Positions 51,775 through 64,000 of a DNA stretch of 64,000 nt are shown in pieces. How positions within the stretch are numbered: the stretch's first letter is position 1; each line of letters begins with the position of its first letter. The DNA lies in assembly GCA_017562135.1 (NCBI GenBank), contig QEYB01001389.1, positions 62,001-126,000 on the forward strand. Reading direction: 5' to 3'. This DNA comes from Dipylidium caninum (lineage: Eukaryota; Platyhelminthes; Cestoda; Cyclophyllidea; Dipylidiidae). The notes beneath the pieces were generated by a model. It was not told where the DNA came from and did not search any database. It saw only the letters and a list, made by a program, of their open reading frames with translations. The position numbers were made by a program, and so were the translations under genes.

Positions 51775-53161
51775 AGGGTGCGCGGGTGTGCGTGAGCCGC
51801 GGGAAAGGGGAGAAGGACGAGTGAAGCGAGAAGAGAGAGGGGCAGAGGGGGAGGGGGAGGCGATGAGAGGCGCGATGGCATTGGCACTCACTGTCACAGG
51901 GCTTAACCGCGGAAAGACCAGGGGATGGCGGATGTCTGACGCGAAATTAACAGCTGTTAAGGAAAAAGAAGGAGAAAGATGACCTCGAAGAAAGACTGAG
52001 GAGGAAGGAGGGGATGATCTGTTTCTTCTTCCCTGTATCCTTGTTAGACGTCACCAACAGGAGCCCGTCGATGGTGACGTAGCACTTAATTTTGCAGTGC
52101 AATTGAATTATACACGAATTTAAAGGAGGCGGTTTAGTACACCTGCGAACTCAAAAGTAAGCTACTTAATACTTTTCTGTCGCGATGATCAACCGTCACG
52201 ATGTGGACATAAAAGAATCCTTCATAATTAGAGTTGTCTTCCGTCGAATTAAATGAGTTGTAATTCAAGATCAGGTGATTTCGGGATATTCTTCCAAAAT
52301 CTACACAAAAATGGATTCAATTGGATAGTGCATTGAATAAGTTGAACATGAATAACTCACAGTATTTTTTCTAGGATGAAACTCATTCATATTAATTTCC
52401 ATACCGAAATTGGTTGGCCAGATGTTTCCTCCATCGCCTCCAGGAATTTTGATGATAGTTGAAAAACATATTTCAGATTTATTAAAGTAAACACGAAAAT
52501 AGCACGCTTTAACTTGATTCGTCCTTCGGAGAGATGCTAGATTAAATTTTATAAAATCATTTTAAGTGAATGATTTTGTATTTCATTTGCCGAAAGGTCT
52601 GAAGAAAAGGAACCCCTACATCCCCCCCCCTCTCCAAAACCCAGTTTTCGTCTCATTTGGCCAAACATTTTAGCTAAAATATTACGTCTGTCGCCGATAT
52701 GAGGCGTGTGGAGCTTCCACTTTGTCCACGACTAGCGATGGCTCGGTTAATAAATTCGCCTCTCTGGATGTAACCTATTTTTTTTTACCAAACTGCCGGG
52801 ATCTCCAGTCTCCGAGTCAATTGCTTCTCTCCGTCTTGACACGCAATACAAAGGGTCAAAGTGGCCACATCACGGTCCATTTAAGCTAAATGACCTTAAC
52901 ATTTTTGCCTTATTTAATTTTCTCATGGAAGAAGTTGGTAACTTTGAAATGGATGACTGTGGGTATTTCGCGAAAAGTTAACCAAAGATGTCCGTATCGT
53001 TTGGTGTAGGGCCAGGCGAGGTATGCTAGCGGAGGTGCGGATGGGGCATCATTCACTTTTTCACTGGGCCAGCCAACACGCAGTTGACTTTTTGGACTGG
53101 GCATGTGTTGATAATGATGAATAAGTGGCAACTGTCTTCTCCTCTTTTTATTCCTCCTCTG

Positions 53162-53196
53162 CTTCTTCTTCTTCTTCTTCTTCTTCTTCTTCTTCT
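53162..53196. repeat. (CTT)n microsatellite
   Basis: Trinucleotide run of about eleven CTT/TTC units. It produces Leu-rich and Arg-rich spurious frames on the two strands. Confidence 0.95.
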
Positions 53197-55037
53197 CCCT
53201 CTCCTCTTATATCTCCCTTCTGTCTTCCCTACTTCCTCACACTGTTTGCCCTTTGATAGCTCTGAACATCCCAACCCTCGCCTCACCGCAACTCCCGCCA
53301 CCCCTCGCCGGCGCAGGCACATGGACTTTCCTCCTCGTATGGACGGTTCTGCGTGCATGCGGATGTAAACGTCTAAAGCATAATTAACTGCAGAGTCGTC
53401 TCTTTAGTGTCAATCATTCGGGGAAAGGCATGGGTTGACTTTTGCGCTCTTTGACTCCACTTCTTCTCACACAGACCGACGCTCTGTGGAACGTGGCGGG
53501 GACGAGGACAGGGGGAATGTGTCGCGGTATGCGTTGGGCACCGTTACCAAATGTGATCGTTCCAACCGACCATGCATTTTTAGTTTCAAGAGATGAAAAT
53601 TACGTCGCGAAGCACGATAAAATAATCGTCGACTATGAACACGTCAGTTTACGCGTCGGATACCTTTATCCGGTGGTCTGAGTGTTCTCCAACTCAGGGA
53701 AGATGCAAAATAAAGATGCGAGGGAACAGTGAGATGTCATAACTGACTTTATAGAGTAAAACAATGGGAAAAGCGGTGTGAGAAGGTGATATTCATGCAG
53801 GAAGACGAGAAGAAGGCGGTGTAACTTCGTTGGAGTGGGAAAACTTTTCTCCGCACCGAGGTATTTGAAAGCGCCAGTTGAGTCAACGCGCCAGGCTCAA
53901 TTGACAGACTAGCCTGTTGTCACGTCCTACAACTTACCAGTAGCTGTCTGCTCTCTCGACAAACTTTATGAGAGTTTGGAGGGCGCCGCATTTATGAGTG
54001 AAGAGGCAAGTGAAATGATGTGACAGCACAGCACTCCGCCATCATCTGAAGGATAATTTGTTGCCTGGGGACAATCAAACTTAATGGTAAAACGTGTTGC
54101 CAGTTAAACTCAAATCGGCCGTAAATGGCAGAATCATTTAAATGAAAATAAACTTTAGCAGTCGAATATAATCACCAATGGGAAAAGGGTAGCGTTTAAT
54201 AAACGGAATTCATTGTTTTAACCATTATTACTGATAACATCATCATTATCAGCGTTCGCATAACTAAAATTATCCTAGAGCTGGGGAACTTAGCTTAAAA
54301 TGAGTTAATATATTGTAACATAAGAGTTTTATCAACGGTTGAATTAAAATCCCACCAATTAACTTTTTTTGTAAAGTGATCAGAATCATATAAAAAAATT
54401 ACCAGACACCTGTTTCGAAGGCCTGAACTGATGTGATGTTGTTCAAAGGCAATATCATAACGTGTGCTTCCCCGAACGACGTTTACTTTTTGCCGTCTCC
54501 ATCTATCGTGCTTCAACCAAACTTGATATAAAATCCCAAGAAGTAATATTGTTCGTATTAAATAAGGCTGATCTCATAGTGAAGAAGAATTGTACTCCCG
54601 ATCTGATAAGCTTAAAACACACATTTGTTGGAGACTTCTTTGTTCTACGGGCCATTTACTAGGCTGCGTTCACTACCACAACAATGAGGCGGTGGGCAGA
54701 GGCACAGGGGAACAAGCTGCACCCTACGGTGAATTGAAAGTGTACCCCATACGGAATGCCATTACTTTTAACGATTCGGAGAAGTGACAAAAATTCCGTT
54801 GGATTCTCCTCCCTTCAAACACGCTCTCGCCGCCACCCCATCGAGGAGTGGGACTTGATTGATTAACTTATAATTGCCATTACCTGCAAGTTAAGGCGCC
54901 AGGCCGCAGGGACAAAAACGCAGCACCTCGTCGTTTTGCCCCTCCCTGGGGGTTTCTGGTCCCGTTCGCCCATGTAAATGCGCACACACAGTTGCAAATG
55001 ATGAATAAGGCGAGTTATAAAATTGCGGTCTCCTTGC

Positions 55038-55129
55038 ATCGTCTCGCCCCGCCCCGCCTCGCCTCGCCACGCTACGCTACGCCTCGTCTCTCCTAGCCAT
55101 GCCTTGCTTCGCTTCGCCTCGCATCATTC
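55038..55129. repeat. Degenerate CGCCT/CGCTA-type pentanucleotide repeat
   Basis: About 90 bp of imperfect five-base units (CGCCC, CGCCT, CGCTA, CGCTT), giving an artefactual Pro/Ser/Arg open frame. It resembles the shorter patch at 47826-47865. Confidence 0.75.
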
Positions 55130-55212
55130 CGTTTTACTCTACACCACAATGCGACTTTTTGTTTGCCTCGTCCCGTGTTGGCATAAAAAAGGGGTAAACG
55201 ATGCAGTAGGAG

Positions 55213-55232
55213 TTGTGTGTGTGTGTGTGTGT
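55213..55232. repeat. (TG)n microsatellite
   Basis: TG dinucleotide run of about ten units. Confidence 0.9.
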
Positions 55233-56906
55233 GCGTGTTGTGGAAGTGGAGAGGTGGGTGGTGGAGGCCGCTTGGCCTTCCTTCTTTTCAATGGGTGTCA
55301 GGCCTTATTTTCGTGCATGCCTTTGTTTCTGAGATGTCACATCGGTTAAGAGGTGAATAAGGTTTTGCTGCGGTTGAAATGACTGGAATAGAAAAGGCAG
55401 TTCCACCGAATCCGTTTAATTTTACGGAGGTAAGGAATTCAATTAACAGTGTAATGTGGTTGCTAGACAAATGTCTAACAAACAATACTACTGAAAGTTA
55501 ATTTACCTTAAATATCAATTACTCCTCGTTTCCTTGAAGGTGTAATGACTAGCTTGTTCTTGTTCACAGCTTCAACGAAACCCTACCTGCTTTCCTGTTG
55601 TTAAAGTTAAGGAAAACTTCAAACAGTTTAATCACATATTTGGGCACAACTGGAAGACAGGCATTTGTGTTGGAAAGTTTGGCAAATTTGAGGCTATCGG
55701 AGGCTTCCAATGACCATCTTAAATTGGGATTGTTTGTCACATAGAAAAGATTATTATTAAGCACCTTCGCAGCAATTTAACCTCTATAAACAAAACACGA
55801 AATTCATCGAAGAAAAGTTCAAATTATTATCAGCACCAGAAGATAAGTGGATAGGACAGGGATCGCATAAGCTTTCACAGCGATAATAACACCAGAAACA
55901 ATGTTTACACCCCATAAAGGCAGAAATTTATCTCGAGGAAAGTTCGCTGTCGTCAAGATTTCGGAGTTTGTTTAAGAAAAGTAAACTTCATGTGAAGGAG
56001 AAGCACGGCTTTTAGCGCCTATAGCGCAATATTATCCTGATAAAATGACTGCGAATTCAGTTGGGCCTTTGCATTCAATAGGTTACGTGTTTGACATTAA
56101 AAGTTCCAAAGTAAATGGATTGTTGAAAGACATGTATCTATCAGATGATCTGAGTTTCACGTTTTCGAGACGAGTGAAGGCGGAACCAATTCCATGCAGT
56201 TTAAGTAAATCCAGATGACTCGGCACGATTAGCGACGAAGAGGACTGTTAAGTGAATGTGGAAACAATGGGTAGTAAGGGCGATGACAGGGAAAAGCAGA
56301 GGAGAACTTTAGCAAATCACGACACATTTGCCTTTATTTTACCTGCTAACAAAGCACAGTAGTTTACCCAATATGAATTTGCGGGTACCAACTTGACCGC
56401 CGTATTTTTAAATTAAATCTGCTCCCTGGTCATGTGAATTCCTTCGGGCATAACCGTTTCAACAGACTTGCACGTGAGCATTCTCCATCTCACAGATATC
56501 TTGTGCTTGTTACGTAAAATCCTTCATGTGGAAGGTTAAAAACAATAGTCAAATGGGACGGAGGGCTCTCAGGTAATGCATGGTTTCCCGACCCGCACCA
56601 CATATACCTGGTGTAAAGCAAAACAATAAAGTTAGAAAATGACGGGGGTCTATACATCTAAAAAAGGAACTTCATTACTCCTGTTCAAATAAGATTGTTT
56701 TTTGGGACCACGGGTGGCATATAAATATCAAACCAAAATGTAAGTCATTCACGCACTTAAACCGCTTTCAAAAAAACAAATCACGAGGGCATTATGCTCC
56801 GCAGTGGATTACCTACATCCTATATTTACCGCAATATTTTATTCGTTCAGATAAATGAAAATACGAGGCGCGTTTTTCAAGGGCCACTAACTCTCTTGTG
56901 TGCGTT

Positions 56907-57264
56907 ATGTCTGAGTACTCAAGCGTTGTTAAGGGGAGCCTGAAGCTTAAAACAGATAGTAAGATAACAAAGTAAGTTGGGTTATACGAGCATGGACTTT
57001 GCAGGAAATCAAAAAAACACAAGAAACATGCCAGTTCCCATGAGAGACGGGACACCCAGGCCGACGCCAAATGAGGAAAATGAACCCAAAATCACGAAAA
57101 CTGCTGCAGAAGTTGAGTTCGAGAAGAAGAAAGAAAAGAGAATGATGGAGAGAATATTGACAAAGGCAGAAAAGTCACACAAGCAGCGCATTATGGAGTT
57201 TAATGAGCACCTGAATTCGATGAGTGAGCATTTCGATATTCCGAAGGTATCGTGGACAAAGTGA
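56907..57264 (+). CDS. FAM32A: FAM32A-like spliceosomal protein
   Basis: Small basic protein found in metazoan spliceosome C* complexes. Exon 1 (56907-56971) encodes MSEYSSVVKGSLKLKTDSKI, matching the family's start ending in KGPLKLKG. A 33-nt intron (GTAAGT...TTTGCAG) leads to exon 2 (57005-57264). The spliced frame first reads a lysine-rich KKSKKHKKH, as expected, but meets a stop around 57072. The conserved C-terminal half lies in the next frame: FEKKKEKRMMERILTKAEKS, HKQRIMEFNEHL and the hallmark end HFDIPKVSWTK. Removing one base between about 57050 and 57072 would give one protein of about 107 residues (human 112). A chance relic is unlikely because the C-terminus is so well preserved. 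Confidence 0.9.
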
Positions 57265-60200
57265 GACGTCCTTCCTTTCCGTGTATATATGCCAAAGATC
57301 TTCATATTCTAGTTACCAGTTCCTTTGTAATGACCACGTCAGACTATGAGTCTTTTTCACAATTTTTGGCTGCCTAGCAGCTGTATTTCTCAACCAGCCT
57401 TCTAGTGACAAACGCAAGAAAACAAGTTGTTTCACTATTTCGGGGTTCTATGCGATTTTGTCATTGGCAGTATACAAATTTCAAACGGGTCATCCAGTTG
57501 GTTTTATATATTGCTTATAAGGGACGATTCTGGAATGTGCACTATATATAGTAGCATCAGGCCTTAACCAGGGTGCTTAGATACTCGGTCAATACTAGCC
57601 ATGGCGCGCTCAGTCTTCGTAGCTTATGTCAATACTAAGGAGACTGTGTGCTTTTAACGAAATCTTGGTGGTGGGATTGTTTGGACTGAATCTTCTTTAT
57701 ATGTGCACATTTAAGGTGTTGGGTCATACGTAATCTTAGCATACTTGACTTGATCTGCTCCTGGGATCTTAATGGTAAATTGCGGTTCACGAACGCGACC
57801 CAACTGCAAATAATCTTTTGCTATCCACTAATCGCAGGTTATAACTTACGGGTGGTCGTGCTGGCATCAACTAGGACGGTTTTGAGACACCTTCATAAGT
57901 CCATACTGAAGCATTTAACAATTTATTCGGATTTCACATGAAATTCATAAATTAAATAAATCTACACGGTCTGATGTCTCCGCAGGCAATATGATCTTTT
58001 CAAATTCCTTGATCGTATATGCTAACTGCACATTTGATGTTCATATCTCTTCTGAAAGTCGCGTTTAGATAAGATAACTATTAAAAAATTGGTGGTTGTA
58101 CGGCTGGTGGTTGTGATATTTGTCTGCTCATATATTAGTTTCTTTCTCAGTTATTTTGAAACTAATCTTCCTGTGATTGCCCTAAGTTCTTTTCACCTCA
58201 TCGCTGGCAAATCTGCAAACCCTTGATTACTTTGCATATTTTTATAAATGTCCCGCTTTTTTATCAAATCACTTGAAGTAGTTGCCTTAGTGTAATAGGA
58301 TATTAATGTTGTCTTCAGACTAATATGATAGCCTCCGAATGCGCGTACGTGTTAATATGAGATAATAAATCAGTTTTAGCAACTTGTTATACTTTGTTAG
58401 GGGATTCCAAATGCTTTCTTTTGCATTCTGGGATTTTTCGCCTGTTTTTCAGGGATTTTACTGACTGTGATCAAAAGTTAAAGTATGACCGCAGCACTTT
58501 TTTTAGATATCCCTCTCCTAAGCATGTGTGATTGTCGGATTTTCATAAATTTGCACTGTATTGCCTGCCCTCTATGGACCTCTATGCTTTTTCTCACCCA
58601 TCAGCATGGGAAGTTGGACAAAGTAAACTGCTATTCGTTGACTTCTTTTCACTTGTTTTTTTTTACTATCAGCTGCATTACAAAGTAGAAGAGGAAGAAG
58701 AAGAGTAAAATATTGCCCTAATGTGTTCACCTCTTCTTGACTGCAGGGTAACTTATTCTTAGGAGTTTCAAGATTCCAGATTCAAGTTAATGTGGCGCAG
58801 ACCAAAGGTTTCGTCTAGTCAAATATTAAGTTAAAATACACCCTGAATTGCTCATCTTCACACCCATACGTTTGGGTTGTAAATTTCCTTACTTCTACTT
58901 ATTCCAACCATCAATCTGTCATTAAGCAATGCCATTGAACAGTACCTGTCAAAAAAATTGAGTAAATGTTTTTAAAGTAACGGTATCGTAATGTGTAACC
59001 TAAATTCCAGTAAAGTTACATTTTACTTCGTAACACTAATAAAAGTACCGATGAGCTCAGTAGGGCAGACCTCGTGATTATCAAGTATGACTTGAAGATG
59101 TTATTGAGCTCCTCCGCCAAAGGTTCAAATAGTTGAAAAAGTTGATACTGTGAATGCTCTCCTTGTTGTTACTCGTCTTGCTCTTCACCAGACCGCAGTC
59201 TATGAATGCAAATTTTCTAATAGTTCTTTATTGTATTCTTTAAATCGACTCGAATCAAATTTCATTTTCGAAGTTAGACTCATAGTTGGGTTCTCAGACA
59301 TCTTCACACCTTCCCAACCCCTTATTAAAAGAAAGGGGAGAATAAGAAATGTTACTTTTTCGACTAAGGAAATAAGATGAAAAGTTACTCATCTAATCCT
59401 TTCAACGTACGTGATTGTGATCTCAAGAAGTTACACACAAACTCTGTCCATTTACCTTATCACTGATGCTCTGTGGCGACACTAACACATTCTATCGGCC
59501 TCTGCGAACGGAGTCCAACAAATCGCATGCGTATCATGAGAGATTGTCAGACCTTCACGAAACGAGGCGTTTGTCTCTTCACTCGTGTCCATGCGATGCA
59601 TTCACTCGGGGCAGGAGAGTAATTTGGAGCTAGTCAGTAGCACCTTTAAGGATGGCTTCTACCCTCACAACCGTCGAATCGTCATTTGTAATCTTTCGGC
59701 CGATGGGCTGGTGGTTAAACAGGGTTTAGGGATTGAAAGAACTAAAATGTGGCTCGGCTCCACAGCAAACATGTTGCAATTTTGCAATGGGATACGTCGG
59801 TGTTGACTCAGGTGCATTTTGCCGAGTTCAGCCTCCTGCGGACACGGGATTCAGAGTCATCACTTCGCCTATAATGAGTAGCTTCCGTAGAAAAGCGGCG
59901 GGCAGGCAGCTCCGACGAGGTTATGACGGCTTAACGACAGAAGATCATGTTCAAAAACTGAGGAAGTACGGTCAAAACGACAACATTACAAAAAAATATT
60001 ACAAAAGGCATTAGTGGATCGGAGTGGAGCAGTGGGGCAGGCCATTCGTGATTTGTCCCGATGTGCCCGGGAAACGTATACTCCAGTAGCCTGTTCACAG
60101 ATCTTCCATCCCCTTTTAGCGATGGCAACCAGCCTTTTTTATCAGTTGAGCCAAATTACCACGAACCGCGGAGTGGATAGGAAATACTACTTTTAGACCA

Positions 60201-63200
60201 ACTGTAGAGAAGTATTTATTGTCTGCTTTTGTTGTTGTGGCCCACTACTGCGTCACTCACTCACTCACTCTAACTCCTGAGTGAATTAAGCCAGATTTCG
60301 ATGGAAACTCAGCACACATTCAAACGCAGTCGATTATTTCATACCAGGAGTACCATATTCACCTTCCGGGAGATGGGATCGGGAGGAGTAACGACGACCC
60401 TTTCGCCTGTTTTACAGTCATTCTAGAGAAACGTGCCCATGGCTGCTTAGGTAATACAAGTGAAAACGAGGCACTCCGGGAAGAAAGTAGTGTAACTCGT
60501 TAGTCTGCTGATTGACGTTGTCAGAAATGGAGAAAGAGGTCTGTCGTGGTCGATGCTGAAGGGGTAGAAGAAGGTTTATGCAAAACCGGTCCCAGCACCG
60601 TCATTTCTCTTCTTCGCCATACCAATAATATTCCCTCTAATGTCTTACGTTTACCTCGAGATTTTTTGTATTCTCTTCTCGGTCTCGATGTGTCCCACGA
60701 TTCCCAGTTTGACCTTCGGGTTTTCCTCTGTCAGCCTCGACTTTTTACGAGTGAACAGAAGGCTCAGGGTGTAAAGATGCCTCTCCTCTGAGTCCACTTG
60801 CTGAGAACGAAGAGAGTGTAATCTTTTTTTTTGTATCTGTTGAGTGGACCTCGGTCTTTTTGATCTTAGTGTGCACATTTTGGCGACGGACTTCGAGTCG
60901 TGTCCGGACCCTCTGGTCTGTTGTTTTATGGTGGGACAAGCGCATTAATGATTCACAACACAGCTTCCGGTATCAACGGTATATGAATGTAAACAAGAGG
61001 AAAGAGAAGATGAAGAAGAAGAAGAAAGGGAGGAGGAGAGGAGAAGAGGAAAGAGAAGGGAAAGAAGAAGAGGCTATTCAATCGCCCTACACTATAGCGT
61101 TCATGACAGCTACAAGAACGCACTTTCTTCCAATCTCCGAACAAACACTTTCAAAATGCATAAGTGGTGTCAGCGTTGACAACTTTTTGCCGCTTCAACT
61201 CTGACAGTCTGATGTCGACTGATTTGTTCTAGTACAAGAAAATTTCTTAACAATTCTTTGAATGTCACAAGGAGGAAATTCACTCAACCATATGCAAATG
61301 GCGAAAGTAGCGGAGACTTGCTTTTTCACACTTCTCCAAGATAATCAGGGGCCGTGAATGTATCAGGACGGATTCAGCGTTTTGACCATGCTGGCGAAAT
61401 GCTCTTCCGTCCTCTTATCCCTCGGACAGGTTCGTGTGGCGAGCGTCTACGTGTTTTCCCTCGGGCTGCGGTCAACGCCTTGTCACTGAATTAGTGACGC
61501 GTATGAATACATCGACGAGATTCGCTACTGTCACTATCTACTTACTGTCCAGCAAAACCGCGTCCAGAAGAACGAGTTCGGCAGAATGAACCCTCTCACT
61601 TTTATACAGCCTATCGGTTTGGTAGAACCGTGAGGTTTTCCGTAAAATCACTACTTAGAAGTTCATGAAATCTGCATTTTTAACACTTTTAAGAGTCACG
61701 GTTCCTTACTGACGGCAATGAGGGTAAAAACCCGATCAGCTGTAGGAAATTTTTTGGCTACTTTGTTTTCGAGTATTCGATTGTGAGGAGAGAGTTCTGG
61801 AAGCAAATACGTGAGGAGAAATTAGTCGACTAAGTGTTCCTCAAGGAATAAGGAAACAGAAGCGACACAGACGCACTTAAATAACAAAAAAACTACAGGT
61901 GAGATGAGATCCAAGGTCGAGAGAGAACAGACAATTGAAATAATGTTGACGAAGGCCACGCTGTAGAACTCGATGTACCCCTGAATCAGAGCACAAAATT
62001 ATGATACTCAGGGCATCACAGAACGTCGTGCCTCACGTAGTATGTGCTTTTATATCTTGCACAACTGCCTTTTTGTCTTCGACTAACAACTCGTCAATTT
62101 ACTACTTTATCTCAAAACAGGTGATATGTTAAGGTCTTAATGCCCCGATTTCGCAAAGTGATTTCTAAGAAAGAGCAACTCGCGACGGAGCCGGAACTCT
62201 CATCCCAGGCAACACCGCCACCACTTCTGCCGTGGAGCTGGCAATCGGACCTGAGAATGCGTCTGGATTTGCCTTGCTTCTTGCCTTGTTGCTTAAGTAC
62301 GAATGGTTACTCGAAGATTTGTTCTCCGTGGTTACACGTTGCAACAGATAACCCCACCGTGAGGAGTTGGCCAGCACCATGCCACATAGATAGCAATCTG
62401 AACAGAGACAAGTAGGTGGTAGGGTATATTCCATATTTTCTAACAGCGTGATGATATGCACAACAAATAGACACGACGTATGTTCTCATGATCGGGTTCA
62501 CAGATGGGTAACGCCCTCGCGCCGTAATGTAATGGCGATGATGAGGATGTTGCGGCAACTAAGCTATACTCAGGATTCCTCGCTATGCGGTCGAGGAGAG
62601 TAAAGAAAGAACAAAGGGAAAGTTGGGACAAGCAAAAAAGGTGATCAGGGAAAGAGAGACAGAATGTCACATGCTCTGCATTGGGAAGGGAAGGGGGCAG
62701 GGGGAGGAGGTGCAGAAAAGTTAAATAAAATGCACAAGACCAGCTTGAGACACAGCCTGGTGGGGTTGTGTTGTTTGAATTGTGTTGTAATGATGTGATG
62801 CTCTATTATATTGAATTGAGACGAGAAACCAAAGTCCAGCTTTATGCGACGGTTTGCATAAAAATGCATTAAAAATGGCCTACAATCCGATGCAGGAAGT
62901 TGAGCTCCGCAAAACTAGCAGTAGGAAAAAAGAAGGGATGGGCGGCGACTTCGTACGAAAAGGTCGAGAAGCGGCGATTGAGTTAATTAAAACGCGCAAA
63001 AGACGCCATCGTATGGGGAGAGGAGAGACAGCACGTTACTCGCTCGGTGAGTCCGACTCTGAAAAAAAGGAAGGCAATGAGGGCGGGTTGTTCAATCCAA
63101 CCTCAGGTCTTATCGTTAAGTTGACTTGATATTTGAATGACCGCTGTACGAATGATTTCCATCAGCCGACCGGTACATTTTATTAATGTGGCTGAGTAAA

Positions 63201-64000
63201 GACCTAGATAAAGTGTGGTAAATAGCTGAGTGCCCCTAACTAAGAGAAATTTGATGCGGCAGAGAAATAAGTGGAGGATTAAAAGAATAAACGAAGACTG
63301 GTTTACATTTCCAGCACCGGTCATGATGGCTTGCGTAATGGCGTCTTACATACAATTATTTGAACTAAATAACAATCTGAGTGTATTTTCCATCGCTTTA
63401 TATGACACTAACACACAGCTGAATCTACAAAAGAAGTTAATAGTGTTTACCTTGACGACTACATCCGGCAAACTAATGCACATGGATAAATACCTCGATA
63501 GTTAGCTATAATTGAGAAAAAAAAGTTCAGATTGGTCATCCATTTAGTGAAAGCGATCCAGATTCTACGAAAAAGACGAACGTCTCAAAGCTAAAAGTCG
63601 TCAAGCCGACACAAACAGGAAACATCAACGGCTACTACTAATAACCCAAGGTAACCGGGATGAACAACGATAACGAATCATATTCCTCATACGCCGATTA
63701 ATTAACGGATCTGAGAAATATATGGCATCATAGATTCAAAAAGAAATTCAGATATAGCAGATAGAGTTTAAAGAAACAAGAAGTGGATACTAAAGGCCGA
63801 CGTAGATTCACAAAAATAAGATTCAGATTGCTTACAATTTTACCCTAGAAGTCCCAGCGAGAAGCAACTAAAAATGTACCCAACTAATTCCCGACTTGCC
63901 CTTGTTTTTGTTGTCATTCAATGATAAATGAACGAAAAACACTGATGACGTTCAAGTGGGAATTCCGGAAGTATCAAAGGCCTTATAGTTACCATTTTAG
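57265..64000. other. Right-hand region without a supported gene
   Basis: About 6.7 kb downstream of FAM32A. Weak coding-like fragments at 57741-57941 and 58452-58709 could be exons, but they lack consistent splice sites or a recognisable family. Frames at 60546-60791 and 62854-63129 (plus) show no domain. A purine tract lies near 61000-61075 and a short (CACT)n run near 60252-60270. No RNA gene was recognised. Confidence 0.35.
60999..61075. repeat. Purine-rich (GAA/GGA) tract
   Basis: About 77 bases of nearly pure A and G built from GAAGAA and GGAGGA units, which yield a spurious Lys/Arg/Glu-rich frame. Confidence 0.85.

Larger units (their letters stand above)
47781..56906. other. About 9 kb gene-free, CpG- and repeat-rich region
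   Basis: Between the homeobox gene and FAM32A I find no convincing coding exon. The first 8 kb is CpG-rich with TG, GA, CTT and CGCCT-type simple repeats (listed). Long open frames here (48600-49079 minus, 51372-51824 plus) come from biased composition. The position next to a developmental homeobox gene makes cis-regulatory content plausible, but I can identify only the inverted CCAAT pair near 51.75 kb. Confidence 0.45.

Noticed and set aside
51372..51824. 150-codon plus-strand open frame
   Set aside because: Mostly translated CA and purine repeats (Thr-His and Glu/Lys/Arg runs).
57741..57941. Possible exons of a ubiquitin-like protein of the U11/U12 25K type
   Set aside because: A short stretch (LRVVVLASTRTVL) resembles that family, but no donor follows it and the diagnostic WRTY region is absent downstream.
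58452..58709. Possible small exons ending in an LHYKVEEEEEE-type tail
   Set aside because: Acceptor-like sites exist, but the pieces do not join into a recognisable protein and the acidic tail could come from a simple GAA repeat.
62854..63129. 91-codon basic open frame near the right end
   Set aside because: Lys/Arg/Glu-rich, no conserved motif, no splice or transcript support.

Overview
This is animal nuclear DNA: genes are split by GT-AG introns on both strands, and there are long gene-free stretches with microsatellites and no bacterial or viral features. I infer a flatworm, most likely a tapeworm. The main support is a class of very short introns (33, 34, 37, 39, 40 and 49 nt in three different genes) next to kilobase-scale introns, which is a pattern I recall from cestode genomes. 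Divergent versions of conserved animal proteins also fit. I could not run a search to confirm the species.

Layout. 1-1.9 kb: 5' coding exon of an MFSD6-type membrane transporter (minus strand; the rest lies off the left edge). 4.0-11.0 kb: a nine-exon gene whose N-terminal half matches the pseudo-PARP (DUF3715) domain of TASOR/TEX15 proteins, followed by a long acidic/basic disordered tail. 11-15 kb: no firm gene, one orphan open frame with a signal-peptide-like start. 15-27.5 kb: an integrin alpha subunit with FG-GAP calcium loops, a furin-type site and a GFFRR membrane-proximal motif, with a ~3.1 kb first exon and a 4.4 kb last intron. 27.5-30.6 kb: nothing supported. 30.6-32.5 kb (minus): Rab geranylgeranyltransferase beta subunit. 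33.0-40.0 kb (plus): PIGN, the GPI-anchor ethanolamine-phosphate transferase 1, with 21 exons recovered. 40.2-41.1 kb (minus): a four-exon myosin essential light chain. 44.4-47.8 kb: a paired-class, Alx/aristaless-type homeobox gene. 47.8-56.9 kb: about 9 kb without a convincing gene, rich in CpG and simple repeats. 56.9-57.3 kb: FAM32A. 57.3-64 kb: no convincing gene.

These are unrelated housekeeping, adhesion, muscle and developmental genes, not an operon or a defence island. RABGGTB and PIGN are divergent with starts about 490 bp apart. PIGN and the myosin light chain converge with only 165 bp between stop codons.

A recurring oddity is that well-conserved genes (integrin, homeobox, FAM32A, and two PIGN junctions) show reading-frame breaks that GT-AG splicing does not explain well. 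Several are one base long and lie at or beside homopolymers. Assembly indels are the simplest explanation, so the protein models here should be treated as drafts at those points.
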